DNA of 64,000 nucleotides. It comes from Spongilla lacustris. Lineage: Eukaryota; Porifera; Demospongiae; Spongillida; Spongillidae. A program made the position numbers and the translations under genes. Location of the stretch: the NCBI GenBank assembly GCA_949361645.1, contig OX442432.1, positions 5,716,397 through 5,780,396 of the forward strand, in the 5' to 3' direction. Under the pieces are notes generated by a model. That model was given only the letters and a program-made list of their open reading frames with translations. It was not told the DNA's origin and ran no database searches. The stretch's first letter is position 1; every line of letters begins with the position of its first letter. Positions 53,892-64,000 of the stretch are shown one piece after another.

Positions 53892-55157
53892 TCAAGATGT
53901 ATAATAGTTCTCAGCGATGATGTGATGATCAATATGCTCATCCCTCTCTCTCCCCTTGTACATCCTTCCGACCACCACATAGAGGATGAACCCCACAGTG
54001 GCAATCCCCAGCATAGCTGGGTAGTATGCATTACCACATCCATACGTTCCTTTGTAACCATAGGCAACAGCTACTGCAATAAGTATTCCAATAGTTGTGA
54101 ACAGTCCTTGTATGGCATAGAATGTTCCAATAAGCATGCCTCTGAGACCATATGGAGACTGGGCACATATGAACTCTAAAGCTGTGGACAGCCGAAAGCA
54201 ATAGTTACAATGCCATTATGGGTATGTCTAGACTAACCTGCAATGTAGACAAGTAAGTCTGCGACAGCATTGAGAGCTTTGGGTATTACAGTGATGAGAA
54301 GAGAAGGAACTGGTGCACTGATGTGATGGGATGTGTTCAGAAAGAAACAATAATTATTGTCTATTTCAGGTAATGGGTTTGAGTTGTAGTTCTGTGACAG
54401 GTAGTAATAAACTATTACAAGGAATATTTCATAAGCAATAGCAGCTAAAATTCCAATTCCAATCCTTTTTAGCAGTGTTGGAACATATTGATTAAGAAGT
54501 GGATAAATCATTATCTCATAAGCAGGAATGAGTAGCAAGACAGGTAGAATGTTTCCAGCAAAAACTGCTACATCTTTATAAGTCCAACTAACATTAGGTA
54601 TTGCAATGTTATAGACATCAAGGCTTGGTACTAACTGTGGTAAAGTTTAAGAAATGACAGCATGAATAAATAGAGAACGACAAAATGAAAACTTACAGTA
54701 AAGTCAGTAGTGATGTACAGCCCCAGTGATAGCAGGACTGCAGTTATTGCAAAGAAACTCTTCACATTCTCCACCTCCTCTGTTGAGAAGGGTCCTCCAT
54801 ATTTAGTCTTGCCCAGGTCAAGCCTGGATGGGGGCGTGTCATCCCAATAGGTCAGGGCACTACGGTAGATGGGACGATTGTGCTTTGAAGCAAATTTGAT
54901 GACACCACACACTATCTTGAATGGGTTCTGACTGGGGGGCTCAATGATAAGCCATCTCTTCAGCTTGTACCAGCACAGCAGTGCAACACTCAATAGGATA
55001 ACATTGACTCCAGTGCCAGCAACATAAAGTGTGTTGGTAGAGAGCACAAGACCCAAAATTATAGGGATGATTCCTGGCCAAATGGTTGTACTCCAGTAGT
55101 ACCAGTGAATGAAGGCACTCATCTGGTCTCCAGATGCATCCACCATCTGGTCTATAC

Positions 55158-55223
55158 TGTCCAATAATCGAATGTTAATCTTCTACGCATGCGCACACAC
55201 ATACATATAACGATTATTCCACA
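55158..55223 (-). repeat. 3' LTR (66 bp)
   Basis: Begins TGTGGAATAATCG and ends CGATTATTGGACA in element orientation. Identical to the other LTR. The ends are imperfect inverted repeats. Exceptionally short for an LTR. Confidence 0.9.
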
Positions 55224-55237
55224 ACTCCCCCCCAAAG

Positions 55238-58200
55238 TCATTGATTCTCCTGGTATCGCACTGGGCAGGAGATCTTGGTCCCCGTTTTTGACCGCGTCAT
55301 TATAGGGTCCCGGAACGGCGCCTGAGCAGGTACATGTAGCTCTGGGATGACATCTTGTTCAGCTTCTTGAGATGGCTGGTGATCGGCATCAGTTCTTCCT
55401 TCTCTGTCTGGAATTGTTACCAGGTGTCTGCTGCTTCTTCTAACTTGCCCAGAAGGGGTACTGACGAAGTAAGACCTTGGAGTATCTGCCGACCGCATTA
55501 CCTGTCCTGGAACTGGATCACCATCACCACCTCCAGCCACCCACACCTCCGAGCCATCACTCAAGTCTGGTCTCCCATGTGCTCGGTGACGAGTATCATA
55601 GTTATCCTTTTGTTTGTATTTGTATCTTCCATGCAGTACTTTCAATGATTCCATATGAGGCCAGTTGGGAATAAACTGTTTGGGTAATTGTGGGACTAGT
55701 GTTCTGAGCCTACGCCCCATCAAAAGCTCTGCTGGACTATACCCACACCAGGGCATAGCTGTCGTTCTATAACTCAACAGACTTAAGGCAGGGTCATCCC
55801 CGGCACTCAGAAGTCGCTTTGCTGTCTGTACTGCCCTCTCGGCCTGCCCATTACCCTGAGGATAATGTGGGCTGCTTGTGACGTGCTCAAACCCATAGGA
55901 CACTGAAAATATCTTCATCTCTCTTGAAGCAAACTGCGGACCATTGTCACTTATAAGTCTTTCAGGGATGCCGTATCTTGAAAAGATCCCCTTCAGAACA
56001 GAGATAATTGTACCTGAGGTAGTAGATACAACTTTACAACTTCTATGTAGCGGGAAAAGTAGTCGACCAACAACAGATACTTGATGCCTTTGAGCTCAAA
56101 TAGGTCAGCTCCGACCTTTTGCCAGGGATAATCAGGTAGTTCAGATGCAATCATTGGCTCCACAGGAGGGGTAGATCTCTTAGAGCACGTGTAACACTGC
56201 TTGACAAAATCTTCAACTTCGTTTGAAACCCCAGGCCACCACACTGCTGATTCCACCCGAAGTCGACACTTAAGGATCCCCTGGTGTCCCTGGTGAATTT
56301 TCTGCATTGTTTCCTGTCGCAAACCTTGAGGAATCACAATACGGCTTCCATACAGTAGGAGATCATCATGCAGTGTCAGCCTTCCTCTCACCGTCCAGTA
56401 AGATTTCAGGTTAGGTGGAAGCTTAGTTTTCGCCGGCCAGCCAAATTTGCAATAATTTATCAGGGCTCCAGTATCACTATCAGCGGCTTGAGCATGGCGG
56501 TATTTGTCAAGTTGCTGTTTAGTGGCTGGAAGAATTTCTGTAACTGCAGCAATATGGCCCTCAACTTCTTTCTGGAATGCGATACAATTGTCAACGGGAA
56601 CTCCTGTTGGGGCACGGGAAAGGGCATCAGCTGTGTACATATATTTCCCTGGTACATGCACAATGGAGAATGCGAATCTCATTAACCTCAGTCGAAACCG
56701 CAACACCCTAGGAGGAAGGTCATCCAAATGTTTAGAACTTAACAATGGCACAAGAGGTTTGTGGTCTGTCTCTATCAATATCTGTTTGCCCAAAATATAT
56801 TCAGAAAATTTCTCACAAGCCCATGTTATAGCCAATGCTTCCTTTTCTATCTGAGCATAGCGTCTTTCGGTTTCAGTCAATGAACGAGAAGCATACACAA
56901 CTGGTTTCCACCCACCTTGGTGCAAATGAAGAAGGACTGCTCCAAGCCCGTAAGAGGAAGCATCAGATGACAGTTTGGTCTCCGCTCCAGGATCATACAA
57001 GGAAAGGATAGTAGGTTTAGTGAGTTCTGCCTTTGCCATCTTGAAGGCTTCATCCTGAGCTGGGCCCCATGTCCATGTTGACTTTGTACTCAAAAGCTCT
57101 CTCAGCGGCTGTGTGATCGATGCGAGGTTTGGGGAAAACTTTCCCATTTGGTTCAACATTCCCATAAACCTCCTCAACTCTGAAACATTGTTTGGCTGGT
57201 CCATCATTCTTATAGCAGATGTTTATTCAGGATCTGCACTTATTCCATCTTTATCTAGAACATGGCCCAGAAAGGTCAACGTACTTGTGCTGAAAACACA
57301 TTTGTCCTTATTCAGTGTTATTCCGGCTGACTGAATTCTCTTGAGGGCATCAGCCAGTCTCTGGTCATGTTCTCCCTGAGTCTTGCCAAATACCAGTACA
57401 TCATCTATTAGGCACAAAGATCCTTTTACACCACTCAGAACATTACTCATTCTCTTTTGGAAGAGTTCTGGGGCACTGGAGATACTAAAGGGAAGCTTAT
57501 TGAAATGATAGCGCCCAAATGGGGTGACAAAAGTAGTCAGCAAACGAGATGATGGAGCAAGAGGTATTTGCCAAAAGCCACTATTAGCATCAAGCTTACT
57601 AAAGACTTTCGATCCGGATAGCTGGGCGAGAATCTCATCCACACTAGGAAGTGGATAAACCTCCCTTAGAACGCACTCATTCAATGGCTTGAGATCAACG
57701 CAGATGCGGATAGCTCCATTAGGTTTCTGAGCCACTACCATCCCAGCACACCAAGGAGTAGGGATATCTACTTTGGAAATGACACCAAGAGCTTCCATTT
57801 GGTCCAACTCAGTTTGTACCTGCTTACGAAGAGGGATGGGCACCCGCCTGGGAGCAAACAGGGAGACTGGCTTGGAGTTCCTTTTCAGTTTGATCTCATA
57901 AGGTTCTCCCAGAGTTCCTAGGCCTCTAAAGAGAGCAGGGTATTGTACCAGGATCTTGTCCTTGTAACTGCTAGTAACCTCATTCACTCTGACAACAAGA
58001 CCCATCGATCTAATAGCAGGAAGCCCTAGCAAATTATTCTTCAAACCCTTTACAACAAAAATCTGGTGTTTCTCCGACCTCCCTTTGTATGCGAGGGACC
58101 CAATGAACTCACCAACTACTGGTAGTGGTTGGTTTGATGGACCTCGCAGTAGTTTTGAAGGCTTAACCAGCTTTCCTCCTTTCCCTTTTATCTTCTTGTA

Positions 58201-58259
58201 ACCTTCTCCAGATATAGCTGTGACATCAGCACCAGTGTCTATCTTGAAGGGTAGATACA
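55238..58259 (-). pseudogene. gypsy pol polyprotein (protease, RT, RNase H, integrase) with two breaks
   Basis: 58259-57223: retropepsin start (KIDTGADVTAIS), then RT (LDQMEALGVIS, KLDANSGFWQI, active-site LIDDVLVFG with Leu where Tyr is usual). A nonsense codon ends this frame at 57223-57225. 57222 to about 56030: RNase H (SSDASSYGLGAVLL, HVPGKYMYTADALSR), then integrase zinc-binding HHCC and the first catalytic region. A small frameshift occurs near 56025-56036. About 56025-55238: integrase core (HYPQGNGQAERAVQ) and C-terminal part. There is no gag or nucleocapsid. The two breaks are described only; they may be real or assembly errors. Confidence 0.9.
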
Positions 58260-58304
58260 CCAGTCATTTCGATGGCGTGGGTTCAAATCCCACCGCTGCC
58301 ACCA
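58260..58304 (+). other. 45-nt tRNA-Leu 3' half ending in CCA (extended primer-binding site)
   Basis: The plus strand reads like the 3' half of a tRNA-Leu: anticodon-stem and variable-arm remnant CCAGTCATTTCGATGG, T-arm GTGGGTTCAAATCCCAC, then CGCTGCCACCA. A normal PBS is about 18 nt; here the match runs through the variable arm and includes the non-genomic CCA. On the minus strand pol coding starts right after it. Confidence 0.85.
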
Positions 58305-58370
58305 TGTCCAATAATCGAATGTTAATCTTCTACGCATGCGCACACACATACATATAACGATTATTCCACA
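58305..58370 (-). repeat. 5' LTR (66 bp)
   Basis: Identical to the 3' LTR and followed directly (toward lower coordinates) by the tRNA-like primer-binding region. Confidence 0.9.
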
Positions 58371-58853
58371 TATACCAAACTGAATGATATTTGCTTGGAA
58401 GCCAGCCAGACCAACATTGATGATAATAAATGCTACTGGAAATAGACCATACACAAAGGTGTAGTAATAAGCAGTAGAATAGCCTTGTAGCAACTGAAAC
58501 AGAAGTAGGGTAATTGAAAGAGCACAATGTCCCAGCCATACACACCAAAGACTGGTCTGGATAACTCTGTGCCTTCCGAAACGAGCATCAGCGAGCCACC
58601 CTGCCAAGGGGTAGAACAGCTGAGGGAGTGCTACGCCAACCAAGACAGTTGTTAAATCAAGAATGATCCTGGAGTTAGATTTTGTTTGAATCAAGGCGCG
58701 CAGAATACTGTTCAGAGTATTGGTGAGCCCCGAGTCTATACATGCCGAGATAACGAGAACCAATACGGCTCCTTTGCTGCCGCTGCCCCGCAGTAGGTAG
58801 TCCTTCGAAGGCCGTTTCACCAGCAGCTGGCTTTCCTGGGCCTTTCTGTACAT

Positions 58854-58882
58854 CTGTAATTTATTAGAGGAGTTGCACGTCT
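58854..58882. other. Remaining proximal 5' flank of the transporter gene
   Basis: Only about 29 bp of the original flank, including an AATTACAG acceptor-like end and the GTCT target duplication (58879-58882), separate the ATG from the next transposon. Confidence 0.6.
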
Positions 58883-59250
58883 CAGTGGCGGATCCAGGAA
58901 TTCGGCGAGGGGGGGGCCGGGAGGGTCAGACATGAAAAAAGATTAGGGAGGGGCGCGCGCTTTGCGCGCGCAAAAATTTATTTTTGCATGTTTTATTCCT
59001 AGGGGGGGGGGGGGGGGGTGGACAATGTTATAGTGTGTGTGTGTGGGGGGGGGGGGGGGGGGGGGGGCATCAACTGCATAAATCTTAAGCGGACCTTTAT
59101 AGCCTGCAGACTGCAGTTTCATGAAAACCACCTATAGCTCTTGGCACGTATAAATGCGGTCAAGTGAGTCATAGAAAAAATCGCGGGAATCACATAGGCC
59201 TAGGCGACGCATGCAATTTTACGCGTCACCAGAGATAGTATATCGTCTCT

Positions 59251-60073
59251 ATGTCACTGTCGCGTGTACGAACGATGTTCTTGTATGAAATTAAATCAGC
59301 CGCCTCCACCCCGAGTTTAAATTTCGTAATTTACCTTCCCCGACGCCTATATGATATACAGCAAAGCAACGCTTTTAAACGACGCGTCGTCGAGGAACAA
59401 TACACCGAAGCACGAAAACTTAGAAGTATAGCCACTCAGAGTAGAAAAATGCACGAAAGGCGAACAATGAGGGCCCTGGCATGGGTTCATCCAACAATTT
59501 GCAACCACGGAAAAACGCTTTTTATACGCAGACTCGTTCTTTAACATCACTGTACATGTAGATAGGTACAGTGACATTTTTTTCAAATCGTTATTTAAGG
59601 CACATAATATACATCATTGGAAAGAGCAAAAAATATACATTCCAACGATATCTTATGTTTATAGTGATTAGTTTCGTTGCGAGCACCACGCTATTCCAAA
59701 GATGTAATACGAAATGATCACGAATGTACGTGAGTTAATGGGAACCGCGAAACAAAAACTGTCCCGGTTGAGTTTATAATCAGTGCAGAGATGCAACTAA
59801 GTGCAAAGACTTAACCAAAACGTTAAGTTACGATGACTCACTCATAACATACAGAGAGATGCATTGAAATCTGCTCCTATAAGTCATTTACACTTACCAT
59901 TGGTTTTAAAGTTAAGGAAGGTTATTCTGTCAAATTGGTATCATAGCTGTATGCACTGAATTATGGTACAAAGTGGTGAAATATACACAAATCACACTAA
60001 TAGTACAATAATACACAATGCAAAACAAATATCCCATTATAACAACACAACACTATGTACAATGCAACATTAT
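59251..60073. other. Non-coding left part of the TIR element
   Basis: A plus-strand frame of 97 codons at 59251-59544 (basic, unrecognised) lies here. I cannot support it as a gene. The rest is AT-rich. Confidence 0.35.
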
Positions 60074-61298
60074 TCATGTATTAAGTTCACTTAAGTTAAG
60101 GTCACCAGCAATGTAATCTGCTAACAGCCCATATACTGTCATTGTAACGTTCTCCCCATCTTCTTCATCTTCATCTGATTTCCAGTAGAATACAATGACT
60201 TTAGGAACTTTTGACTTTGTTAAAGGTTTCACACTTACTACATGTTCATTATAGAGTACATTCTTCTCGTTCACATACCAAAGGTGTTCGAAGTAGAGAC
60301 CAAGTATGGAGGATGTATCTGACAAAACTTTTAATATAATACTTACTTGATGAGGTGAAAGTTCAGGAAACTCATTCAGCAAGTTATGCTCCATCTCTAC
60401 AACACAGCGTAACTTTTTTTCAATGCTTTTCCTGAAGGTATCTTCCTTCTTTTGATTTTTCACTTTTAGCATATCATTTTCAATTTTCATTAGGCGAATT
60501 TTTTCTTTTAATTCCTTATTTTCCTTCTTCCATTTCTGCTCATGTATCTTATAGGAGATTTTTGATTTGTAGTACTTATATCTTAATGCAACAAGTGATC
60601 GTTTTAGCTGTCTTGATTCGCTTCCTTGACCTTGTTTTAATGAGAGGTTTTCCAGTTTCAACTTGTTAATCTTTGAATTGTTTGTATTAATTGTTCTTTT
60701 AGCACTTAGCAATTTAGAACGTAGTGTATCTTCAATGTTGGACTTCCTTCTTAATGCTTTTTGAAGATACTTGTTTTTCATTTTGACACTTGGAAACAAT
60801 CGAAGCTTTACTTTGAGAACATTATTTGATGCAATCAACTTCCTTAAAGAAGTTTTTATTTCCCCACATTTAGTGCAGCCAGATGTAGAATTCAATGTTA
60901 TTGAACCAGAACTGCCACTTTGGCTAGTGTGCATGACAACACTAGCTGATGCGTGTGGATTTTGCTTCTTTGTCACTGATTCATTTAAAGGTAAATCAAA
61001 TTTCAGCTTCAGAAAACAAACAACATCTTCCCAGGCTCTATCAAGATGCTTCTTCATGTCATTGATAGTTTGAAGCACACGCTTAATGGAGGCGCACAAT
61101 GCATTAATGTTCACATCTTGTCTTGGTGCTAGTTTTGCCACTATCCTCGCTATTTCTACGGGTTTGGCATTTTTTTAGGTTGGAGTTGATGTACAACACC
61201 AAGCCATTTGTTACATCCGGAGCAAGAAGGGATCCATCCTCACTCACATCCTTTTTATAACCATTAATGAGCATTCTGAGATCAGCAACTGTCTTCAT
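60074..61298 (-). CDS. Coiled-coil protein encoded by the TIR element, frameshifted at an A7 run
   Basis: Begins MKTVADLRMLINGYKKDVSE at 61298, just after a CTATTTAG acceptor. The frame shifts at a seven-base A run (61170-61176) and continues AKPVEIARIVAKLAPRQDV to a TAA at 60074. The protein has a CTKCGEI-like Cys pair, a long Lys/Glu-rich coiled coil, and a C-terminal folded region (LSPHQVSIILKVLS, VTMTVYGLLADYIAG). An upstream exon ending KKVAQSPAR at a GTTAGT donor (61914) would join in phase. No nuclease motif recognised, so it may be an accessory protein of the element. Confidence 0.55.
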
Positions 61299-61961
61299 TC
61301 TAAATAGCGAAAAGCAATGATTGCGTGCATACATGTACGTGTGTGATATGAAGTAATTAAACATGAATACTTGGCTTGAAAAGAACAGTGCGTGGGCATC
61401 TTCGTATTGCAATGTTATAGCAATAGAAATATAGTGATTAGTTCACTCTTGAACGAAATTTTATTTACAACGTAGTTAATTGAAGATTGGGGTGTGCACT
61501 AAATAGGGTAGTCAGAAAGAACGTTATTGAACCGAATTTGAATGAGCTCATGCATTTTAGACAGAGAATCCAGGTTATCCAACTTAGTTCAAACACAAAG
61601 ATACATTAGTACAAGGATTTGTGCTCTTTTTTCATGCATGCCAACATAAAACGCCTGGGTAGTTAAAGCACCCTTTGGGCATCGTGCAAATGGCCTCATA
61701 CTTTGTAGCATAATGATTCAGTGCCTAACTTAAATAAAAAAACATACCATGTGATAGTTGGTTAACAATCGGAGTCAAGATTCGTTCCCAAAAAAATGCT
61801 ACGAATTCAATGTGTCAAATAAAAAAAGAACAAGAACCAGCTCGAAATTAGACGATAGTGTCTCATTCTACAACTAATCGGGTCACTAAATCTAGCCATG
61901 CAGTCGGACTAACCTCGCAGGTGATTGAGCAACTTTCTTCTCTTCGCGATACACTTTTTCA

Positions 61962-62459
61962 ATGTTACGATATACGGGTCCAATTTTCGACGTAGTTTTA
62001 GATCATCGATTTTCGGACCCAATTACGCGATTTGTCACAGTACCTAATGTAGAAGACCTTATTCGAAGAAACATGAATGCGATTATCTGGTGGCGTGCGT
62101 GTGATCTTAATGTAATTCATTGTATTGGAAGGAATGGCGACTAACCGTATCGATGGATTTTATTTGCAGGGGCAAACGTTAGTAAAGAAGCTCCAGATCC
62201 TTGGTTTATGCAGCGATCTGTACGCTATTGCATCTGAGCACTGGGAATCTGACCCTGATTCGTGGCCTAACGTGGAGTTCCCATGCAGACATTTTTACTT
62301 ACATAATCGATTCTTCTAGCCCTCACACAAAAGATTCACTAAAAGCATACAAGAACACCGATGCATGGGCATGCTTTACAGCTTGGTATGTCACCAATGT
62401 AGATTTGGTCAGTGAAACTAATGCAGAGCCCTGTACATGTCTGTCTACATCGTGCTAAG
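61962..62459 (+). pseudogene. Decayed plus-strand ORF of the TIR element (SWIM/YqaJ-type companion?)
   Basis: Successive frames read MLRYTGPIFDVVLDHRF, then after a TTTGCAG acceptor LVKKLQILGLCSD and SDPDSWPNVEFP. In a third frame they read IFTYIIDSSSPHTKDSLKAY and NTDAWACF. The WPxVEF / IxxYxI / LKAYKxxxA pattern is what I recall from N-terminal parts of transposon-encoded proteins bearing SWIM and YqaJ-like nuclease domains. The frameshift near 62290 and truncation indicate decay. Confidence 0.4.
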
Positions 62460-63016
62460 ATGACGTAAACATAATCGCTTTTTTACACTGACACCTGGGA
62501 TTGATAGGTATAATTTAATTGTAGGTTAAACACAGTCAGGCTAGATTTGCACCTACATTGTGCCCGTCTATTGGTTTGAACTACAGTGGTTCAATCATAT
62601 GTGTCACTCTATGGGCATGCTCACACATTGCTGCCCTGTTATATGCTGTCATGACTAAAGCACACTGCATTCGCTGTAATTAATTTGGAACCGATAAAAT
62701 TTGATCGGAGAGCCAGTGTTCTTTTTGTTCATACAACCCGGAGCACAGCAACTCAATACCATCGTCTAAGTCAATTCCTCCAATACCACGTGAATATAAT
62801 TAAATTCATTAAGGCATATCGTTACAAGGGACCTTAACACAAAATGCACACTAGCAAATAAAAACAAATACGATCTTTGTAATGAAGCGCATTCCACCAT
62901 TTAAAAGTAGAGGGAGCTTACAGCGCTCCCCAATACCCCCTAGCTGGGAGTAGGCATGCCCCGCCCCGCCCACTGTACCCCGGCCCCCTCGCCCAGAAAT
63001 CCTGGATCCGCCCCTG
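62460..63016. other. Right end of the TIR element, non-coding
   Basis: AT-rich stretch ending in the G/C-rich right TIR; nothing else seen. Confidence 0.4.
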
Positions 63017-63557
63017 GTCTGGTATTGTTTATGTTATATTTCGTACCCACGCGGTGTATTTCATAAGTTATGAAGTCAAACTTTGTATGCACTTAGGTAT
63101 CATATACTAGTAGTGAGGTACCTAAATTTGAACGCTTAGCTATGTTTTATACGGGACCTACAATTGAAAGATGTGATTTGAATCAAAGTTTGTTTACTTA
63201 ATGCCATGCACCCATTGATAACAACTTTTTCATGTACAGAAGTGATGACTGAATACAAAAATCGAATTCCCTCACATCTAGCCTGAAGGGTTCATATGTT
63301 ACACGCAAAATAGTAAAAAAAAGTCTTTTTTTTTTTTTTTTTGTCTTTTGGCGGTTTCTTCATTTCATAACTGTTTGCATTGAGGTAGACAGGTATTCTG
63401 TCATAGCTCAACTCACTTGACATAGCAGGACTGAAAACTGATATGGACAATGCTCCCTCAGAAGTAACAGAAATGCAGTATTTACTACAATTATTATTTT
63501 AAAAATATGTGAGCTCAAATGAAGGTACAAAGTTTTAGCGAAGATAAACTGAATGTC
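63017..63557. other. Intergenic between transporter paralogues
   Basis: Contains a T run (63327-63342) and the 3' UTR of the right-hand paralogue. From about 63375 it is alignable with 53650-53890, showing the two loci are a segmental duplication. Confidence 0.5.
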
Positions 63558-64000
63558 TCATTGTATTGGCCCAGTAGATGTACATGTATAATAGTTCTCA
63601 GCGATGATGTGATGATCAATATGCTCATCCCTCTCTCTCCCCTTGTACCTCCTTCCAACCACCACATAGAGGATGAACCCCACACTGGCAATCCCCAGCA
63701 TAGCTGGGTAGTATGCATTACCACATCCATAGGTTCCATCATATTGTTTGTAACCATAGGCAACAGCTACTGCAATAAGCATCGCAATAGTTGTGAACAG
63801 TCCTTGTATGGCATAGAATGTTCCAATAAGCATGCCTCTGAAATTGTATGGAGACTGGGCACATATGAACTCTAAAGCTGTGAACAGAAAGCAATAGTTA
63901 CAATGCCAGCATGGTATAGACTAACCTGCAATGTACACAAGCAGGTCTGCAACAGTGCCGAGTGCTAAGGGTATTACAGTGACAAGAAGAGAAGGAACTG
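63558..64000 (-). CDS. SLC15/POT-type peptide transporter paralogue (3' end only)
   Basis: The last exon, 63877-63558, encodes ALEFICAQSPYNFRGML, a helix pair (LFTTIAMLIAVAVAYGYK), YGCGNAYYPAMLGIASVGF, and a charged tail ending in STGPIQ. The preceding exon, 64000-63926, encodes VTVIPLALGTVADLLVYIAG and runs off the window. It is very similar to the transporter at 53892-58853, with a 3-residue insertion (KQYDGTYG versus KGTYG) and a longer C-terminus. No lesions in the visible part, so it may be the functional copy. Confidence 0.85.

Larger units (their letters stand above)
55158..58370 (-). mobile_element. Compact Ty3/gypsy-type LTR element without gag (3,213 bp)
   Basis: Two identical 66-bp TG...CA terminal direct repeats (55158-55223, 58305-58370), a 5-bp target duplication TATAC (55153-55157, 58371-58375), a tRNA-Leu-like primer site next to the 5' LTR, and a G-rich polypurine stretch (CTTTGGGGGGGAG on the minus strand) next to the 3' LTR. 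Only pol is present and it carries two breaks. Inserted in the coding exon of the SLC15-type gene, same strand. Confidence 0.93.
53892..58853 (-). pseudogene. SLC15/POT-type proton-coupled peptide transporter, disrupted by a retroelement
   Basis: Twelve-helix-type peptide/histidine transporter. Exons: A 58853-58371, B 55157-54697, C 54634-54238, D 54181-53892. Without the 3.2-kb insert and one copy of TATAC, A and B form one exon. The total is then 1,626 nt (541 aa) with no other lesion, normal for the family. Family features: GWLADARFGRHRVIQ, AFIIINVGLAGFQANIIQFG, SAFIHWYYW, CWYKLKRW and ALEFICAQSPYGLRGML in the last exon. Multiple hydrophobic helices; a charged tail YKGRERDEHIDHH. Introns are short with GTAAGT and GTTAGT donors. 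An AATTACAG acceptor abuts the ATG, so an extra 5' exon is possible. The insert contains stop codons and splits the protein after about residue 160, so this allele should be non-functional. Confidence 0.88.
58883..63016. mobile_element. 4.1-kb DNA transposon with GC-rich TIRs and 4-bp GTCT duplication
   Basis: The left end CAGTGGCGGATCCAGGA and right end (complement) CAGGGGCGGATCCAGGA continue as similar G-rich arms for about 40 bp. GTCT flanks both ends (58879-58882, 63017-63020). Inside are two oppositely oriented coding regions (minus 60074-61298, plus about 61962-62459) and poly-G runs at about 59002-59018 and 59045-59067. The superfamily cannot be assigned from what I see; a 4-bp duplication and this TIR would suit several cut-and-paste groups. 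Confidence 0.75.

Noticed and set aside
58260..58304. A tRNA-Leu gene
   Set aside because: Only the 3' half is present, CCA is encoded, and it directly abuts an LTR; it is a primer-derived segment.
61165..61180. Programmed frameshift at the A7 run of the TIR-element ORF
   Set aside because: Possible in principle, but the companion ORF is clearly decayed, so an indel in a homopolymer is simpler.
62125..62319. Independent small gene
   Set aside because: It is one frame of a frameshifted transposon ORF that continues in another frame.

Overview
The window reads as genomic DNA of an invertebrate animal, most likely a sponge. Genes are intron-rich with many very short introns (53-140 bp). The recognisable genes are metazoan orthologues (golgin GCC2, TOMM20, a MEA1-like protein, steroid 5-alpha-reductase, SLC15-type peptide transporters), and the largest protein combines ankyrin repeats, Roc-COR and death domains. 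The sponge assignment is inference. Exon models below were built by hand from splice sites, reading phase and family resemblance, without alignment software.

Layout. 1-7020: a terminal exon of an unrecognised gene, an O-methyltransferase (minus strand), a small two-exon candidate gene, a glycosidase-like last exon and a 200-bp assembly gap at 5857-6056. 7021-15215 (minus): a giant ankyrin/Roc/COR/death-death gene whose repeats form a 204-bp higher-order array, with one single-base frameshift. 15216-20426: intergenic, with a 27-bp minisatellite, poly-G/poly-C tracts and retroelement relics in both orientations. 20427-27698: two tandem steroid-5-alpha-reductase paralogues, each with a large foldback element in intron 1. 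28330-29530: a transporter pseudogene carrying a gag fragment.

29749-47329: a complete 29-exon GCC2 gene (4,608 nt of CDS, divisible by three). Its introns hold an apparently intact piggyBac transposon, a second mobile-element ORF, a perfect 94-bp palindrome and at least seven minisatellites. 48130-49446 (minus) is TOMM20, head to head with a MEA1-like gene (49553-52794) across 106 bp. The MEA1-like intron contains a TTAA-flanked element with a 900-bp foldback.

53892-58853 (minus) is an SLC15-type transporter whose coding exon is split by a 3.2-kb Ty3/gypsy-type element (66-bp LTRs, 5-bp target duplication, no gag). A second, 4.1-kb TIR element sits 30 bp upstream of its start. A paralogue of the transporter runs off the right edge.

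Most notable: (1) minisatellites in GCC2 and TOMM20 whose units carry copies of the adjacent splice site; (2) the gag-less retroelement, in which a ~45-nt tRNA-Leu 3' half is joined directly to pol; (3) a double transposon hit on one transporter gene, with uninterrupted homologous sites elsewhere in the window.
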